Source of the DNA: Anisus vortex
Lineage: Eukaryota; Mollusca; Gastropoda; Planorbidae
Assembly (NCBI GenBank): GCA_949126835.1
Contig: OX421508.1
Coordinates: 17,546,098-17,610,097, forward strand
DNA length: 64,000 nucleotides
Reading direction: 5' to 3'
The notes beneath the pieces were generated by a model that saw nothing but the letters and a program-made list of their open reading frames with translations, was not told the origin of the DNA and did not search any database. Of the stretch, positions 23,585 to 36,660 are shown piece after piece; position 1 is the stretch's first letter; each line of letters starts with the position of its first letter. The translations under genes and the position numbers were made by a program.

Positions 23585-23758
23585 GGTGCTAACTTATATA
23601 TTTACAGTCAACAACTGAAGTAAATGTAATATTATAAATGAAATAGTGTCAACAAATTATATTATGATTAGGAATTAGGCTACAAACCCTAACTTTTTTA
23701 CCTTAGACAATTCATCTACATATAAAATCAGAATTTTAAAAATTTGGCTACAGATGTA

Positions 23759-24665
23759 TTTTTAATTCGGAGTGGTTATCCGCATGGTTTTGGTTGTGAG
23801 GATAACGCTCGGCATTATCCACTTGTCTACCGGCGCATGCACATAATAGTTTATCTTTTCCTGTTTCTTTAATTACTATTTTTTTATCCATTTTGAACAA
23901 GATTTCTTGGTAGCCTACATTATTGGTTAGAACTGCGTTCTAGCACCCAGGGTCACACAGGTTCTACCCCAGCATCATCCCCTCTTTTTTTTTTATATTT
24001 AATTTTAGTAAAACGATATATTTATTTGTCATTGTCAGCCAGAAACTATATACAGTAGCTGACTCCTAAATGATACTTTATTTACTTGTATAATAAATAA
24101 ATGGTATGATAGTGACAAAAGTGTTGTGCGCGAATGTCTATTGTGCTTGAGTACAAATGGTTCTTTATATTGTTTTAGGTAGGATATAATATATTGAAAG
24201 ACAAAATTTAAGTAGGCCTACCGTAATCAAAGCAAATTTCCATTTGTTTGGATCAATAAAGTAATCTTATCTTATAATTAATTCAAACAAAAAGGTTATT
24301 TATATAGCCTGACTCTTAACTCTTAAATTAGGTCTTAATCACAATTAGAAATTGGTGTTAGTCTTAGAGTTATATCGTTATAGCCTACTGAATTACTGAT
24401 GTAGGCCTAGCTATTGTTAGGGTAGGCCTAGACCACCCTAAGTATTTACGAGGTCTTGGTTAGGCCCGCCGGTTAGGGCTAAGAATATGATCCTAAATAA
24501 TAGCCTATAGGCCTAAAAGTTAATATAAGTCATAATTATAGCCTAACTCTCACAATTTTTTCGAAAATTTGGGTCTGTTGAAAACCGCTCGGCATTAAAG
24601 ATAGGCCAACCTATATCCTCAGGACCGCACCAAAACCGTGCGGATAGCGCTTCCCTTTTTAATTC
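23759..24665. mobile_element. Mutator-like inverted-repeat element, 887 bp, with 10-bp target duplication
   Basis: TTTTTAATTC occurs at 23759-23768 and again at 24656-24665. Just inside, the left end (TATCCGCATGGTTTTGGT) and the right end on the other strand (TATCCGCACGGTTTTGGT), then TGAGGATA in both, form imperfect terminal repeats of about 45 bp. GCTCGGCATTA is also found near both ends. No transposase frame is visible, so it would be non-autonomous. A 9-10-bp duplication fits Mutator-like elements. The middle (about 24,036-24,285) matches the dispersed repeat of DNAH2 intron 27, so it may be nested. It lies 175 bp upstream of the DNAH2 ATG. Confidence 0.6.
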
Positions 24666-24989
24666 TAAACAAGAAATGGAAAATTATAATCTTAAATTAC
24701 AATAAATTTCTACTATGGCCTAACACTATCTGGTCTAACGGTACGGTTGACGCCATGCCATGACCTTGATCGGCGTGATCATGACGCTAACGCTAAACGT
24801 AATCAAATTTCAATAGTCGACAATACAATTTACAATACTCAATACAATAGTCAATAGTACAATAGTCTTGATCTTTTTGTTTTAAACTTGCGAAGCATGC
24901 TCAGATCAGTATATTTAGTACGTTCTTATGAACAAATACAGAGAACCTAAATTACCAGTTTAAAAAATATTATAAATGTATAAACTTAC

Positions 24990-25055
24990 AATTAGTTACA
25001 TGTCTCGTAAAATAGTATTTCATTTATATCAGTTACAAGACGCCATATTCAAATT
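24990..25055 (-). promoter_or_regulatory. Possible non-coding first exon and promoter of DNAH2
   Basis: Read on the minus strand, a GTAAGT donor lies at 24,989, just downstream of an ATATGGCGTC motif resembling the YY1 initiator element. A CTTCAG acceptor lies at 23,615-23,620, 30 nt before the coding ATG. Together these would form a 5'-UTR intron of about 1.4 kb. Next to it, at 25,063-25,068, is a GGCAAC half-site like the X-box bound by RFX factors, which drive ciliary genes; the second half is imperfect. The arrangement is inference; no transcript was seen. Confidence 0.35.
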
Positions 25056-25699
25056 AGTCTCCGTTGCCAAGAACCTCATATCTTGACAACAAGGGCTGCT
25101 ACTCTGATTTTAACTACAAGAGTGTTGAATATTTGTTATAAATATATTATTATTATTACGCCCAGTCTTCTGTTATCCGTCTAGTCTAGGGAATGGTTCA
25201 CCATGATATAAAACACTTAAGCTACTCGATGAACTTTTAAAAAAGAATTTCATACTTAAAAAAGAATTTAATAATTGACAATTATTAAATTAAATTATTA
25301 ATTTAATTTTTAAAAGTTGATAATAAGTAGCTTTTAAAACTATGAAAAACAACAACTATTTAACCCCCTGCATGCCTTTTGACATACTTATATGTTTTGG
25401 TGCAGAAAGTGCTAGAATTGATTTTCGCGAAGGTGTCAGATTGCGAAGGGAAAATTCGGGGGAGAGTGGGGTAACGTGAGTTGGACAGGTGGGAGAGTTG
25501 AACCATCCTCATATCTCAAAAACTAAAATTCGAATTTATAAAAAGATTAGCTCCGGTTATAGTTTTTGTTAAAATAAATTTGTCCGACGCATTTCTTTCG
25601 CTTTTTTAGCATACAGATACAATTTAATTTAAAGCCCAAGTGAAGAGGTTTTTATCAAAGGAACGAGATTTGGAATCATCCATTGGCTCCATAGTCTCG

Positions 25700-26049
25700 A
25701 AAGACGATTAGATTTGCGCGTCTGTGATTTGGCCAGCCCTGCAAAATTGACTGAGCCTGTGGAGACCTATCCTTGAGAGACAGGCTCTATCGCATCTCTG
25801 GCACTTGAAAGCTGGACCGTTGGAGATTGTTAGGGGCAGCCTACTTTTCTTCGCTGCTCGTTTAGCCTCCGCCATAAGGCGAAGTTTGCCCTCTGCCGCA
25901 TTTATACCGGTGTGTAAGATGCCTCTCCAACTATTTCTGTGCTGAGCAAGGTTCTCCCAGTTCTCGACATCTACATCTATAGCCTTTAGATCACGTTTGC
26001 AGACGTCCTTGAACCTGAGTTGGGGCGGCCGGTAGCTCTCTTGCCTCAT
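25700..26049 (-). pseudogene. LINE ORF2 C-terminal fragment, 5' truncated
   Basis: An open frame of about 113 codons reads RPPQLRFKDVCKRDLKAIDV, then a tryptophan-rich NWENLAQHRNSWR, then a closing zinc-finger-like FKCQRCDRACLSRIGLH. This order is known from the extreme C-terminus of many animal non-LTR retrotransposon polyproteins. The histidine and cysteine spacing at the end is altered. The reverse transcriptase and endonuclease parts are missing: the frame stops at 26,049, exactly where the neighbouring inverted-repeat element begins. It is a dead fragment. Confidence 0.75.
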
Positions 26050-26230
26050 AGGAAAGTGACGTTAGAGAAAGGAAATAAATAAATAAAACTCGACGCTATC
26101 AAACTATATTTAACCATTTTGTTAAAAATAAGAACCGGGAAAAGATTCAAAACATGTGCCAATAGATTCAAAACACGTGACAATATTCATTTTTCCTAGT
26201 CTGAATCCTTTCTCTTACGTCACTTTCCTA
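26049..26230. mobile_element. MITE-like element with TA target duplication and 23-bp inverted ends
   Basis: The left arm TAGGAAAGTGACGTTAGAGA (26049 onward, to 26073) and the right arm (26206-26230, other strand TAGGAAAGTGACGTAAGAGA) match at 24 of 25 positions. The 178-bp element has GG...CC ends flanked by TA. TA duplication is the rule for Tc1/mariner-type transposons, so this looks like a non-autonomous member. No coding sequence is inside. Confidence 0.65.
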
Positions 26231-27189
26231 TGTTGCCGGAAATAAAAACATCTCAAATGGCTACGAGATTTGCACTTTTCCTCCGAAAAACACACACATT
26301 TCAGTGCAAATATTGAATTAATTACTTAAAATTTATCTTTGATATTTTGTAAAAATGATTTTTATTAACATTCAGTTGCTGAATACACTAGCCTACTTAC
26401 TATAATCGAAATCAAATGTTTACTCAATTTTGATAAAAAGCTCTTCACTTGGTAATATTTCAAACCTATTATTTGACCATTTTAACGAATCAAATACAGT
26501 TTAAACCTTTAAAGTTTTTAGAGCGATAAAAATATATTAAAAATATTTATACATTTTTTAACATAAAAAAAAGAAAGTTTCTAATAAAAGTTATTAATAT
26601 TTAAAAAAAAAAAGTTTGTAAAAAAGCACTAATTTAAATAATTATAATCTCGGTAAATAAGGGCCTTTTTAGGTTATTAACTAAAAAATGATATGCTTTG
26701 TCTTTGGTTATCTATTCATACAGTAGATTCATACTATTTATTAACTTAAACAAAGATAGGCCTATGTAGCCTACACATTAAATAGGTTTGAAGAGATCTT
26801 GAACCCAGGACCGTCAGAAAGAGTCTCTACCATATTGTGTTAAAAAGAAGAAACGAGTTGTTGTTAATTTATCATTAATAGGCCTATTTATAAGGACACC
26901 TTCCTCGCATAAATTTATTTCAGTGAAATTTGATTAAATTAATTTTATCACTCACAACTGTATGTGAAGGTCTCGACTTGTGATTTTTTTCATGGTCACG
27001 CTTGATCGCAATACTTTATTGAAATTAATAATAATAGTGATAAATAGGTAATAAAACAAAATAGGCCTACAGCGAAATGGTCAAAAACGAAAACATTTAA
27101 CGCCTTTAAAAGGATAACCGTTGATAAATCACTTAGATTAAAATATTTCATGAGTGATTCCCCTTACCCAAGGGCTAGCTTTTGGCAAT

Positions 27190-27548
27190 AATGATATAAA
27201 ATTAGACAACGTCTTTAGTCCAATGTGTAATATAAAATCAGACACTGTCTTAAATCCAATGTGTAATATAAAATCAGACACTGTCTTAAGTCCAATGTGT
27301 AATATAAAATCAGACACTGTCTTAAGTCCAATGTGTAATATAAAATCAGACACTGTCTTAACTCCAATGTGTAATATAAAATCAGACACTGTCTTAAGTC
27401 CAATGTGTAATATAAAATCAGACACTGTCTTAAGTCCAATGTGTAATATAATATCAAACACTGTCTTAAGTCCAATGTGTGATATAAAATCAGACACTGT
27501 CTTTAGTCCAATGTGTGATATAAAATCAGACACTGTCTTTAGTCCTAT
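27190..27548. repeat. 36-bp minisatellite, about 10 copies
   Basis: Units contain CCAATGTGTAATATAAAATC and AGACACTGTCTTAAG. Because 36 is a multiple of three, both strands stay open as 12-residue repeats. There is no sign of a start context, splice sites or codon bias, so I do not call a gene. Confidence 0.95.
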
Positions 27549-27734
27549 ATGTGACCACGCATGAAGTCAATAATAGCCGTCATTTTTTTCCCCACATATT
27601 ATAAACAACCAGAGTTAGGTACATAGCATTGAATACAATATTTAAACTGTATTAAATTGAATTGATATCCAATAATTAGCTAATGAAGTTTTTAGTGTTA
27701 TGTAAAGAGCAAATATTAGAACAATTCATTACTG

Positions 27735-27960
27735 TCATCTACAGGCAACGCGTTCGGTTTCGTACCAGAGGTCCCGGTTTCGAATCCTTTTGGCTAGGAA
27801 TTATCTCGGTTCTTTAGCTTGCTCCTGAGTCTCTGAGTCTACGCAGCTCCGGTAGGTAGGCTACCTGATAGCAGTTTTGGAAAAAAAAAAATGCGGCTTG
27901 GACTAGGATACAGTGCCTTGCCCAGTAAACCTATGAACGCATCTTAATGGGGCCCTATAG
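27735..27960 (+). mobile_element. tRNA-derived SINE-like copy
   Basis: The stretch has a tRNA-like head with a B-box-like GGTTTCGAATCC (27,775 region), then TCTCGGTT, a run of A and a further unique tail. Similar heads occur at 42.2 and 46.2 kb, though the body here differs, so it may be another subfamily. Confidence 0.45.
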
Positions 27961-28387
27961 ATCAAATTGTTCTAACGAAGATACTTTGGGGGCGCCGCAC
28001 ACGACGGCTTAAAACTTTCAAAACCATGCTTAGATATATGAAGTCAACAGACAAAGCATAGTCTTCTTGTGTATCCTGATCACTAAATCTAGAAGATTCC
28101 ACGGTATTTTCCTTGCAAGGACATACTTGATTTAATGGGGTAGGGGGTGTAGGGATTTGGCCTATCTGATGAAAGCCAATGACACATGCCCTTTCCCGGC
28201 TCACCAAAAAAAAAGCAAGCATAGTTATATTTAAATAACACAGCACAACCCGCCGAAACACCACATGACAATAAAATCGTGCTATGTGTTCTGGATCCAA
28301 AACGCAACTGTGCATAAATGTATTACTTTCCCATCAAAATTTATAAACATAAATATTGTTGAATCTGTAAAACACCATTTGCTATAT

Positions 28388-31300
28388 ACAACCAGTAGTT
28401 ATCTACAACACCAGTAGTTACCCACAACACCAGTAGTTACCCACAACACCAGTAGTTACCCACAACACCAGTAGTTACCTACAACACCAGTAGCTACCCA
28501 CAACACCAGTAGTTACCTACAACACCAGTAGTTACCTACAAAACCAGAAGTTACATACAACACCATTAGTTGCCTACAACACCAGTAGTTACCTACAACA
28601 TCAGTAGTTACCTACAACACCAGTACTTACCTACAACACCAGTACTTAGCTACAAGATCAGTAGTTGCCCACAACACCAGTACTTACCTACAACACCAGT
28701 AGTTACCTACAACACAACATCAGTAGTTACCTACAACACCAGTACTTACCTACAACACCAGTAGTTACCTACAACATCAGTAGTTACCTACAACACCAGT
28801 AATTACCTACAACACCAGTAGTTACCTACAACACAACACCAGTAGTTATCTACAACACCAGTAGTTACCTACAACATCAGTAGTTACCTACAACACCAGT
28901 AATTACCTACAACACCAGTACTTACCTACAACATCAGTAGTTACCTACAACACAACACCAGTACTTACATGAAACATCAGTAGTTACCTACAACATCAGT
29001 AGTTACCTACTACACCAGTAGTTACCTACAATACAACACCAGTAGTTATCTACAACACCAGTAGTTACCTACAACATCAGTAGTTACCTACAACACCAGT
29101 ACTTACCTACAACACCAGTACTTAGCTACAAGATCAGTAGTTACCCACAACACCAGTAGTTACCTACAACACCAGTAGTTACCCACAACACCAGTAGTTA
29201 CCTACAACACCAGTAGTTACCTACAACACAACACCAGTAGTTACCTACAACACCAGCATTTACATACAACACCACTAGTTACCTACAAACCAGTAGTTAC
29301 CTACAACACCAGTAGTTACCTACAACACCAGCATTTGCATACAACACCAGTAGTTACCCACAACACCAGTAGTTACCCACAACACCAGTAGTTACCCACA
29401 ACACCAGTAGTTACCTACAACACCAGTAGCTACCCACAACACCAGTAGTTACCTACAACATCAGTAGTTACCTACAAAACCAGAAGTTACATACAACACC
29501 ATTAGTTGCCTACAACACCAGTAGTTACCTACAACATCAGTAGTTACCTACAACACCAGTACTTACCTACAACACCAGTACTTAGCTACAAGATCAGTAG
29601 TTGCCCACAACACCAGTACTTACCTACAACACCAGTAGTTACCTACAACACAACATCAGTAGTTACCTACAACACCAGTACTTACCTACAACACCAGTAG
29701 TTACCTACAACATCAGTAGTTACCTACAACACCAGTAATTACCTACAACACCAGTAGTTACCTACAACACAACACCAGTAGTTATCTACAACACCAGTAG
29801 TTACCTACAACATCAGTAGTTACCTACAACACCAGTAATTACCTACAACACCAGTACTTACCTACAACATCAGTAGTTACCTACAACACAACACCAGTAC
29901 TTACATGAAACATCAGTAGTTACCTACAACATCAGTAGTTACCTACTACACCAGTAGTTACCTACAATACAACACCAGTAGTTATCTACAACACCAGTAG
30001 TTACCTACAACATCAGTAGTTACCTACAACACCAGTACTTACCTACAACACCAGTACTTAGCTACAAGATCAGTAGTTACCCACAACACCAGTAGTTACC
30101 TACAACACCAGTAGTTACCCACAACACCAGTAGTTACCTACAACACCAGTAGTTACCTACAACACAACACCAGTAGTTACCTACAACACCAGCATTTACA
30201 TACAACACCACTAGTTACCTACAAACCAGTAGTTACCTACAACACCAGTAGTTACCTACAACACCAGCATTTGCATACAACACCAGTAGTTACCCACAGC
30301 ACCAGTAGTTACCTACAACACCAGTAGTTACCTACAACACAACACCAGTAGTTACCTACAACACCAGCATTTACATACAACACCACTAGTTACCTACAAA
30401 CCAGTAGTTACCTACAACACCAGTAGTTACCTACAACACCAGCATTTGCATACAACACCACTAGTTACCTACAAACCAGTAGTTACCTACAACACCAGTA
30501 GTTACCTACAACACAACACCAGTAGCTACCTACAACACCAGCATTTACATACAACACCACTAGTTACCTACAAACCAGTAGTTACCTACAACACCAGTAG
30601 TTACCTACAACACCAGTAGTTACCTACAACACCAGTAGTTACCTACAACACCAGTAGTTACCTACAACACAACACCAGTAGCTACCTACAACACCAGCAT
30701 TTACATACAACACCACTAGTTACCTACAACACCAGTAGTTACCTACAACACCAGTAGTTACCTACAACACCAGTAGTTACCTACAACACCAGTAGTTACC
30801 TACAACACCAGTAGTTACCTACAACACCAGTAGTTACCTACAACACCAGTAGTTACCTACAACACCAGTAGTTACCTACAACACAACACCAGTAGCTACC
30901 TACAACACCAGCATTTACATACAACACCACTAGTTACCTACAACACCAGTAGTTACCTACAACACCAGTAGTTACCTACAACACCAGTAGTTACCTACAA
31001 CACCAGTAGTTACCTACAACACAACACCAGTAGCTACCTACAACACCAGCATTTACATACAACACCACTAGTTACCTACAACACCAGTAGTTACCTACAA
31101 CACCAGTAGTTACCTACAACACCAGTAGTTACCTACAACACCAGTAGTTACCTACAACACAACACCAGTAGCTACCTACAACACCAGCATTTACATACAA
31201 CACCACTAGTTACCTACAACACCAGTAGTTACCTACAACACCAGTAGTTACCTACAACACCAGTAGTTACCTACAACACCAGTAGTTACCTACAACACAA

Positions 31301-31742
31301 CACCAGTAGCTACCTACAACACCAGCATTTACATACAACACCACTAGTTACCTACAACACCACTAGTTACCTACAACACCACTAGTTACCTACAACACCA
31401 CTAGTTACCTACAACACCAGTAGTTACCTACAACACCAGTAGTTACCTACAACACCAGTAGTTACCTACAACACCAGTAGTTACCTACAACACCAGTAGT
31501 TACCTACAACACCAGTAGTTACCTACAACACCAGTAGTTACCTACAACACCAGTAGTTACCTACAACACCAGTAGTTACCTACAACACCAGTAGTTACCT
31601 ACAACACCAGTAGTTACCTACAACACCAGTAGTTACCTACAACACAACACCAGTAGTTACCTACAACACCAGTAGTTACCTACAACACCAGTATTTACCT
31701 ACAACGGCAGTAGTTACCTACTACACCAGTAGCTACCTACAA
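28388..31742. repeat. 3.35-kb minisatellite, 19-bp unit
   Basis: The unit AGTTACCTACAACACCAGT is repeated about 170 times with variants (CATCAG, AGTACTT, AGCATTTACATAC, ACAACACAACACC). Segments of about 936 bp are duplicated: 28,561-29,336 recurs at 29,497-30,272 with all its variants. The right third is made of regular blocks that begin with AGCATTTACATAC. Confidence 0.97.
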
Positions 31743-33473
31743 CACAGTATCCTTGCTGCAATGTAAAACCATTTTCACATTTCCACTAGACTTAGACTAG
31801 AGTTAACATTAAGCAAAATAATAAAGACATTTCAATAAGGTAAAAAAAAAATAACTACAAACAACACATACACATATAGACGCCTTGAAGCTATTCACTT
31901 TTTTTTTTCATTGCAACTTTACACAAAAAGCAACTATAAGTTTTAAAAACTCTTTTTTTTTATGACAAGTTTTACGACATAGCTCAGAATTTTTATGACA
32001 TTCTAAACCATTTTCCGAGGTTTTTTTTTTTAATATGTAAATTAACAGAAGCAAAGACGGAAGATGTGGGCGGGGACGTGGATTATTGGATACACTAAAG
32101 CCGTTGTCGATAGCATATCGCATTGGTTGAATAAAAAAATAAGACATCAAATGCCCATACGCACACAAAAACATTTCATGAAACAATTTTATAGAAAGAT
32201 AGCCTACTACAAAAAAAAAAAAAAAAGTTATGAGGTACGAGATAGTCGAGGTAAGGTATTCGGGTATTCCCTTTCAGTTAAAGTAACATTTTTGGATTAC
32301 TAGAAATGAGTATAACAGTAATGGTATTAATGTATGTATATATATATAGTCTTCAGGCTTGTCGCGATCACTAAATCTAGCAGATTTTTATCTTTAGTTC
32401 TCATCTTTGGCGTTTTGGTAGCAGGTTTTATTTTTTACAAAATAAGGTTGCTATCCTTATGTTTAACTCCCAGCCTGGAGGACCAGGGTACTAGCTTTTG
32501 TCTGACTCCTGCCCACGCAGAATTTTCCAGCTTGGTTGAACCTGCAAGACTAGACTCGGACCACGGATGAGCGTAGGACGCAATAATCTTCTTTATAGAA
32601 GGAGCGTCTGTAATGTATAAGATAAGATAAGATGCCATTTCTAGGCTCTATCACCAGTCGACAGAGTAGGTTCTAGTTTATTTTAATCTCATATATAGTT
32701 ATATATGATGCATCCCAATTTTCCTTATCATACTTATCACATTTACTTAGAGCAAACTAGATACACAAAAGGTTCTACACTCTTCACTTTCAGAGAACTT
32801 TGCATGTCCTATAAATTTAATCTTTTCTTCGTTGTGAGAACGTAACCACTAACTTTACACTGTTATACATAACGCTGACCCTATACTGTTGTATTAAACA
32901 AAATAAACAAATTATGAATGCTAAATGGTTTTCTTTTGACAATGGGATGAGTTATGTGAACTTAAAGCGAGACATTTCCAGCATTTTTAGACATTGATAT
33001 CTCAATGCCAACAAAGTAGCCACAATTTAATCACTTGTGATTCGCAGACATATTTCTTAATTAAACAATTATATATTCTTGACTTTAATGCAAATTTCAG
33101 GAAAGTTTTAACCATAATATGAAAAATGCATGGATACTTTTTCAGATTTTGCTCTTAGCTTAGATTTTACATGCGCTCCTTTTGTAGGCTGCACAAGATT
33201 ATTGCGTCCTAAGGTTATCCTCGTTTGGAGTCAATCTAGTCTTGCCTTTTGATAAGTAGGCCTACTTACAATATTATTATTGTAAGCTAATGGTTCTCCT
33301 GGTTTCTGCAGGCAACCCATTTTTTTTTTGCCCGCTCATGGTACAGACTAGTAAACTGAATTTCTTTCACAACTTTAAATCCATTTTTTCGGCGAGCAAC
33401 TTTTAAACATTGAACACAGACAACAAATTATATAGTAGCTGAATTTTTATGTGTAATTATTCTATTATACTAG
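31743..33473. other. Intergenic stretch, possible LINE 3' scrap
   Basis: Mostly AT-rich with poly-T/A runs. At 32,562-32,640, GAGCGTAGGACGCAATAATC, then TTCTTTATAGAAGGAGCG, recurs at 57.4 kb and is followed by GATAAGATAAGATG, like a retrotransposon 3' end. One TAGGCCTA lies at 33,257. No gene recognised. Confidence 0.5.
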
Positions 33474-35442
33474 GATATATTTACAGCCTGAAATGTTCTA
33501 TTCTAATTGGTTAGATTCACAGCCTAAATTGTTCTATTATAATAAAAACATATTTACAACCTGAATTGTTCTATTGAAATAGGATAGATTTACAGCCTGA
33601 ATTGTTTTATTATAATAAAATAGATTTACAGCCTGAATTGTTCTATTATAATAAAATAGATTTACAGTCTGAATCGTTCTATTATAATAAAAAAGATTTA
33701 CAGCCTGAATTGTTCTATTATAATAAAATGGATTTACAGTCTGAATTGTTCTATTATAATAAAAAAAGATTGACAGCCTGAATTGTTCTATTATAATAAA
33801 TTAGATTTACAGCCTGAATTGTTATATACAAATTGGATAGATTCACAGCCTGAATTGTTCTATTAGAATAAAAAAGATTTACAGCCTGAGTTGTTCTATT
33901 GTAATGGGATAGATTTACAGCCTGAATTGTTTTATTATAATAAAATAGATTTACAGCCTGAATTGTTCTATTATAATAAAATAGATTTACAGCCTGAATT
34001 GTTCTAATATAGCAAAAAAGATTTACAGCCTGAATTGTTCTATTATAATAAAATAGATTTACAGCCTGAATTGTTCTATTGTAAAAGGCTAGATTTACAG
34101 CCTGAATTGTTCTATTATAATAAAATAGATTTACAGCCTGAATTGTTCTATTCTAACAAAAAAGATTTACAGCCTGAATTGTTCTATTATAATAAAATAG
34201 ATTTACAGTCTGAATTGTTCTATTATAACAAAAAAGATTTACATCCTGAATTGTTCTATTATAATAAAATAGATTTACAGCCTGAATTCTTCTAATATAG
34301 CAAAAAAGATTTACAGCCTGAATTGTTCTATTATAATAAAATAGATTTACAGCCTGAATTGTTCTATTATAATAATATAGATTTACAGCCTGAATTGTTT
34401 TATTATAATAAAAAAGATTTACAGCCTGAATTTTTTTATTATAATAAAATAGATTTACAGCCTGAATTGTTCTATTATAACAAAATAGATTTACAGTCTG
34501 AATTGTTCTATTATAATAAAATAGATTTACAGCCTGAATTGTTCTATTATAATAAAAAAGATTTACAGCCTGAATTGTTCTATTATAATAAAATAGATTT
34601 ACAGTCTGAAATGTTCTATTAAAATAAAAAAAGATTTACAGCCTGAATTGTTCTATTATAATAAAATAGATTTACAGCCTGAATTGTTCTATTTTAATAA
34701 AATAGATTTACAGTCTGAATTGTTCTATTATAATAAAATAGATTGACAGCCTGAATTGTTCTATTATAATAAAAAAGATTTACAGTCTGAATTGTTCTAT
34801 TATAATAATATAGATTTAGAGTCTGAATTGTTCTATTATAATAAATAGATTTACAGCCTAAATTGTTCTATTATAATAAAATAGATTTACAGCCTGAATT
34901 GTTCTATTATAATAATATAGATTTACAGTTTGAATTGTTCTATTATAATAAAATATATTTACAGCCTGCATTGTTCTATTTTAATTATAATAAAATAGAT
35001 TTACAGCCTGCATTGTTCTATTATAATACAATAGATTTACAGTTTGAATTGTTCTATTATAATAAAATAGATTTACAGCCTACATTGTTCTATTATAATT
35101 ATAATAAAATAGATTGACAGCCTGCATTGTTCTATTATAATTATAATAAAATAGATTTACAGCCTGCATTGTTCTATTATAATAAAATAGATTTACAGTT
35201 TGAATTGTTCTATTATAATAAAATAGATTTAAAGCCTGAATTGTTCTATTATAATAAAATAGATTTACAGCTTGCATTGTTCTATTATAATTATAATAAA
35301 ATAGATTGACAGCCTGCATTGTTCTATTATAATTATAACAAAAAAGATTTACAGCCTGAATTGTTCTATTATAATTATAATAAAATAGATTTACAGCCTG
35401 CATTGTTCTATTATAATTATAATAAAATAGATTTACAGCCTG
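33474..35442. repeat. 2.0-kb minisatellite, 36-bp unit
   Basis: About 54 units contain GATTTACAGCCTGAATTGTT and CTATTATAATAAAATA. A longer form with an added ATTATAA appears in the right part from about 34,980. The unit length keeps frames open (12-residue repeats), but several units have in-frame stops, so this is not a gene. Confidence 0.96.
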
Positions 35443-35600
35443 AAGGTCTCATGTTCCAGTCCACGTATAGTGCGCTACTATGAATTTCCAAAGCTCCGAG
35501 TCGCTCCGACACTCGCTACTGAAAGTTAAAGGCTGCTAAGATTGTGCTAGTCGCACAATCCCTATTGTTTGCCGTGAAGGCCAAATACATTAGTTATTTC
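35443..35600 (+). mobile_element. Partial SINE tail next to the 36-bp array
   Basis: GATTGTGCTAGTCGCACAAT followed by TTTGCCGTGAAGGCC resembles the shared SINE tail at 39.35, 41.7 and 46.4 kb. The tRNA-like head is weak (TTCCAGTCCACG), and the 5' end merges into the array. Confidence 0.45.
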
Positions 35601-35899
35601 TGTTTCACAAGCAATCTTCTGAAAGGGACATTTGTTTAAGTTTTTTTTTTATCCCTTAACCTTAAAGGTCGTGGGGGATGGTGATGGGGTGGGGAGCTAA
35701 TGGACACTGTATGTTTGTTTACTTGTAGCCTAATTATAAAAGACCAACTGGGGCTTTAAGAAAACGCCCATTTTTGAGATCCGTTTTGTTTTAGCATTCC
35801 ATTGAGTGTTTTGTCAAGAGCGTACAAAAAAACCAAGGTAGTAGATATAACTTTTTATTATTTTTTTCTAAGAGAGCTGATATTGTTCTCAATTATTTC

Positions 35900-36660
35900 C
35901 CATCAACCAACTGCGAATGTTCCACGGTGGCGCCATTTATCGCCCCGGACTAGATGAGACGAGATTTACAGCCTTTATAATTTCCTCCCAGAGTTCTTCT
36001 TGCTTCCTGCTTCCCGATTTCCGTTAGAGTAAAAAAAAAAAAAAATACGTCAAACTAAGCATAAAAATAAAACAACAACAGCCTGATAGCGTAAAATGTG
36101 AAATCAACAGTCCCGATCGCCCCCACCCTCTCCCCACTCCCTTCCCATACGGCTGTGGATGTTAACCCCTGTGAGGTCTGTCCGGATTGTAAATGGAGTA
36201 ATGTAGGAAAGAGATGGTACAAAAATTAACTCCGTGAGGGTTTGGACAATAAAAACTTTGAAACACAAGGGGAGGTAGGAAGACATAATGTATCTGTGTT
36301 TGGTGTAGATGTGGGGGAGGGGGGGCGGAGTGGAAAAGGGATAGATAAACTGTGGCGTGGGGAGGGGGGGGGGTCGAATAGCTGTAAGGAACTCTCTTAC
36401 GTGTAGAGTTCAGATTTTTATTTCAGATAGGGAGTTCATTGTGTCCCCCCTGGGACGTACTTGTCTTCTTGGCGACAATGTGGTGTTGGGGGTGGGGTGT
36501 TAGCATTAAACAACGGGTGACGTCACACTGTTAGGTAATTCTTTTGTCCACTGAAGAGCTGGAGTTGGTGCTTTATTTCCTTTTGACCTAGCGTCAACAG
36601 TTGCTTGAAGTGACCTCCCTTTGTGTTGGTTTCCACTATGGATTATGCAAGTAAGATAAC
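35900..36660. promoter_or_regulatory. GC-rich, promoter-like patch with a perfect CRE
   Basis: GC- and G-run-rich sequence in an AT-rich setting. It includes CACGGTGGCGCCATTTATCG near 35,920, long G runs near 36,310-36,375 and the CREB/ATF palindrome TGACGTCA at 36,518-36,525. Downstream at 36,638, an ATG in good context (A at -3, G at +4) gives ATGGATTATGCAA followed by a GTAAGAT donor. This could be the 5' end of an unrecognised plus-strand gene. Function is inference. Confidence 0.35.

Noticed and set aside
33474..35442. Repeated YYNKIDLQPELF-type protein
   Set aside because: A 36-bp unit gives 12-residue cycles, but stops occur within the array and no flanking coding sequence exists.
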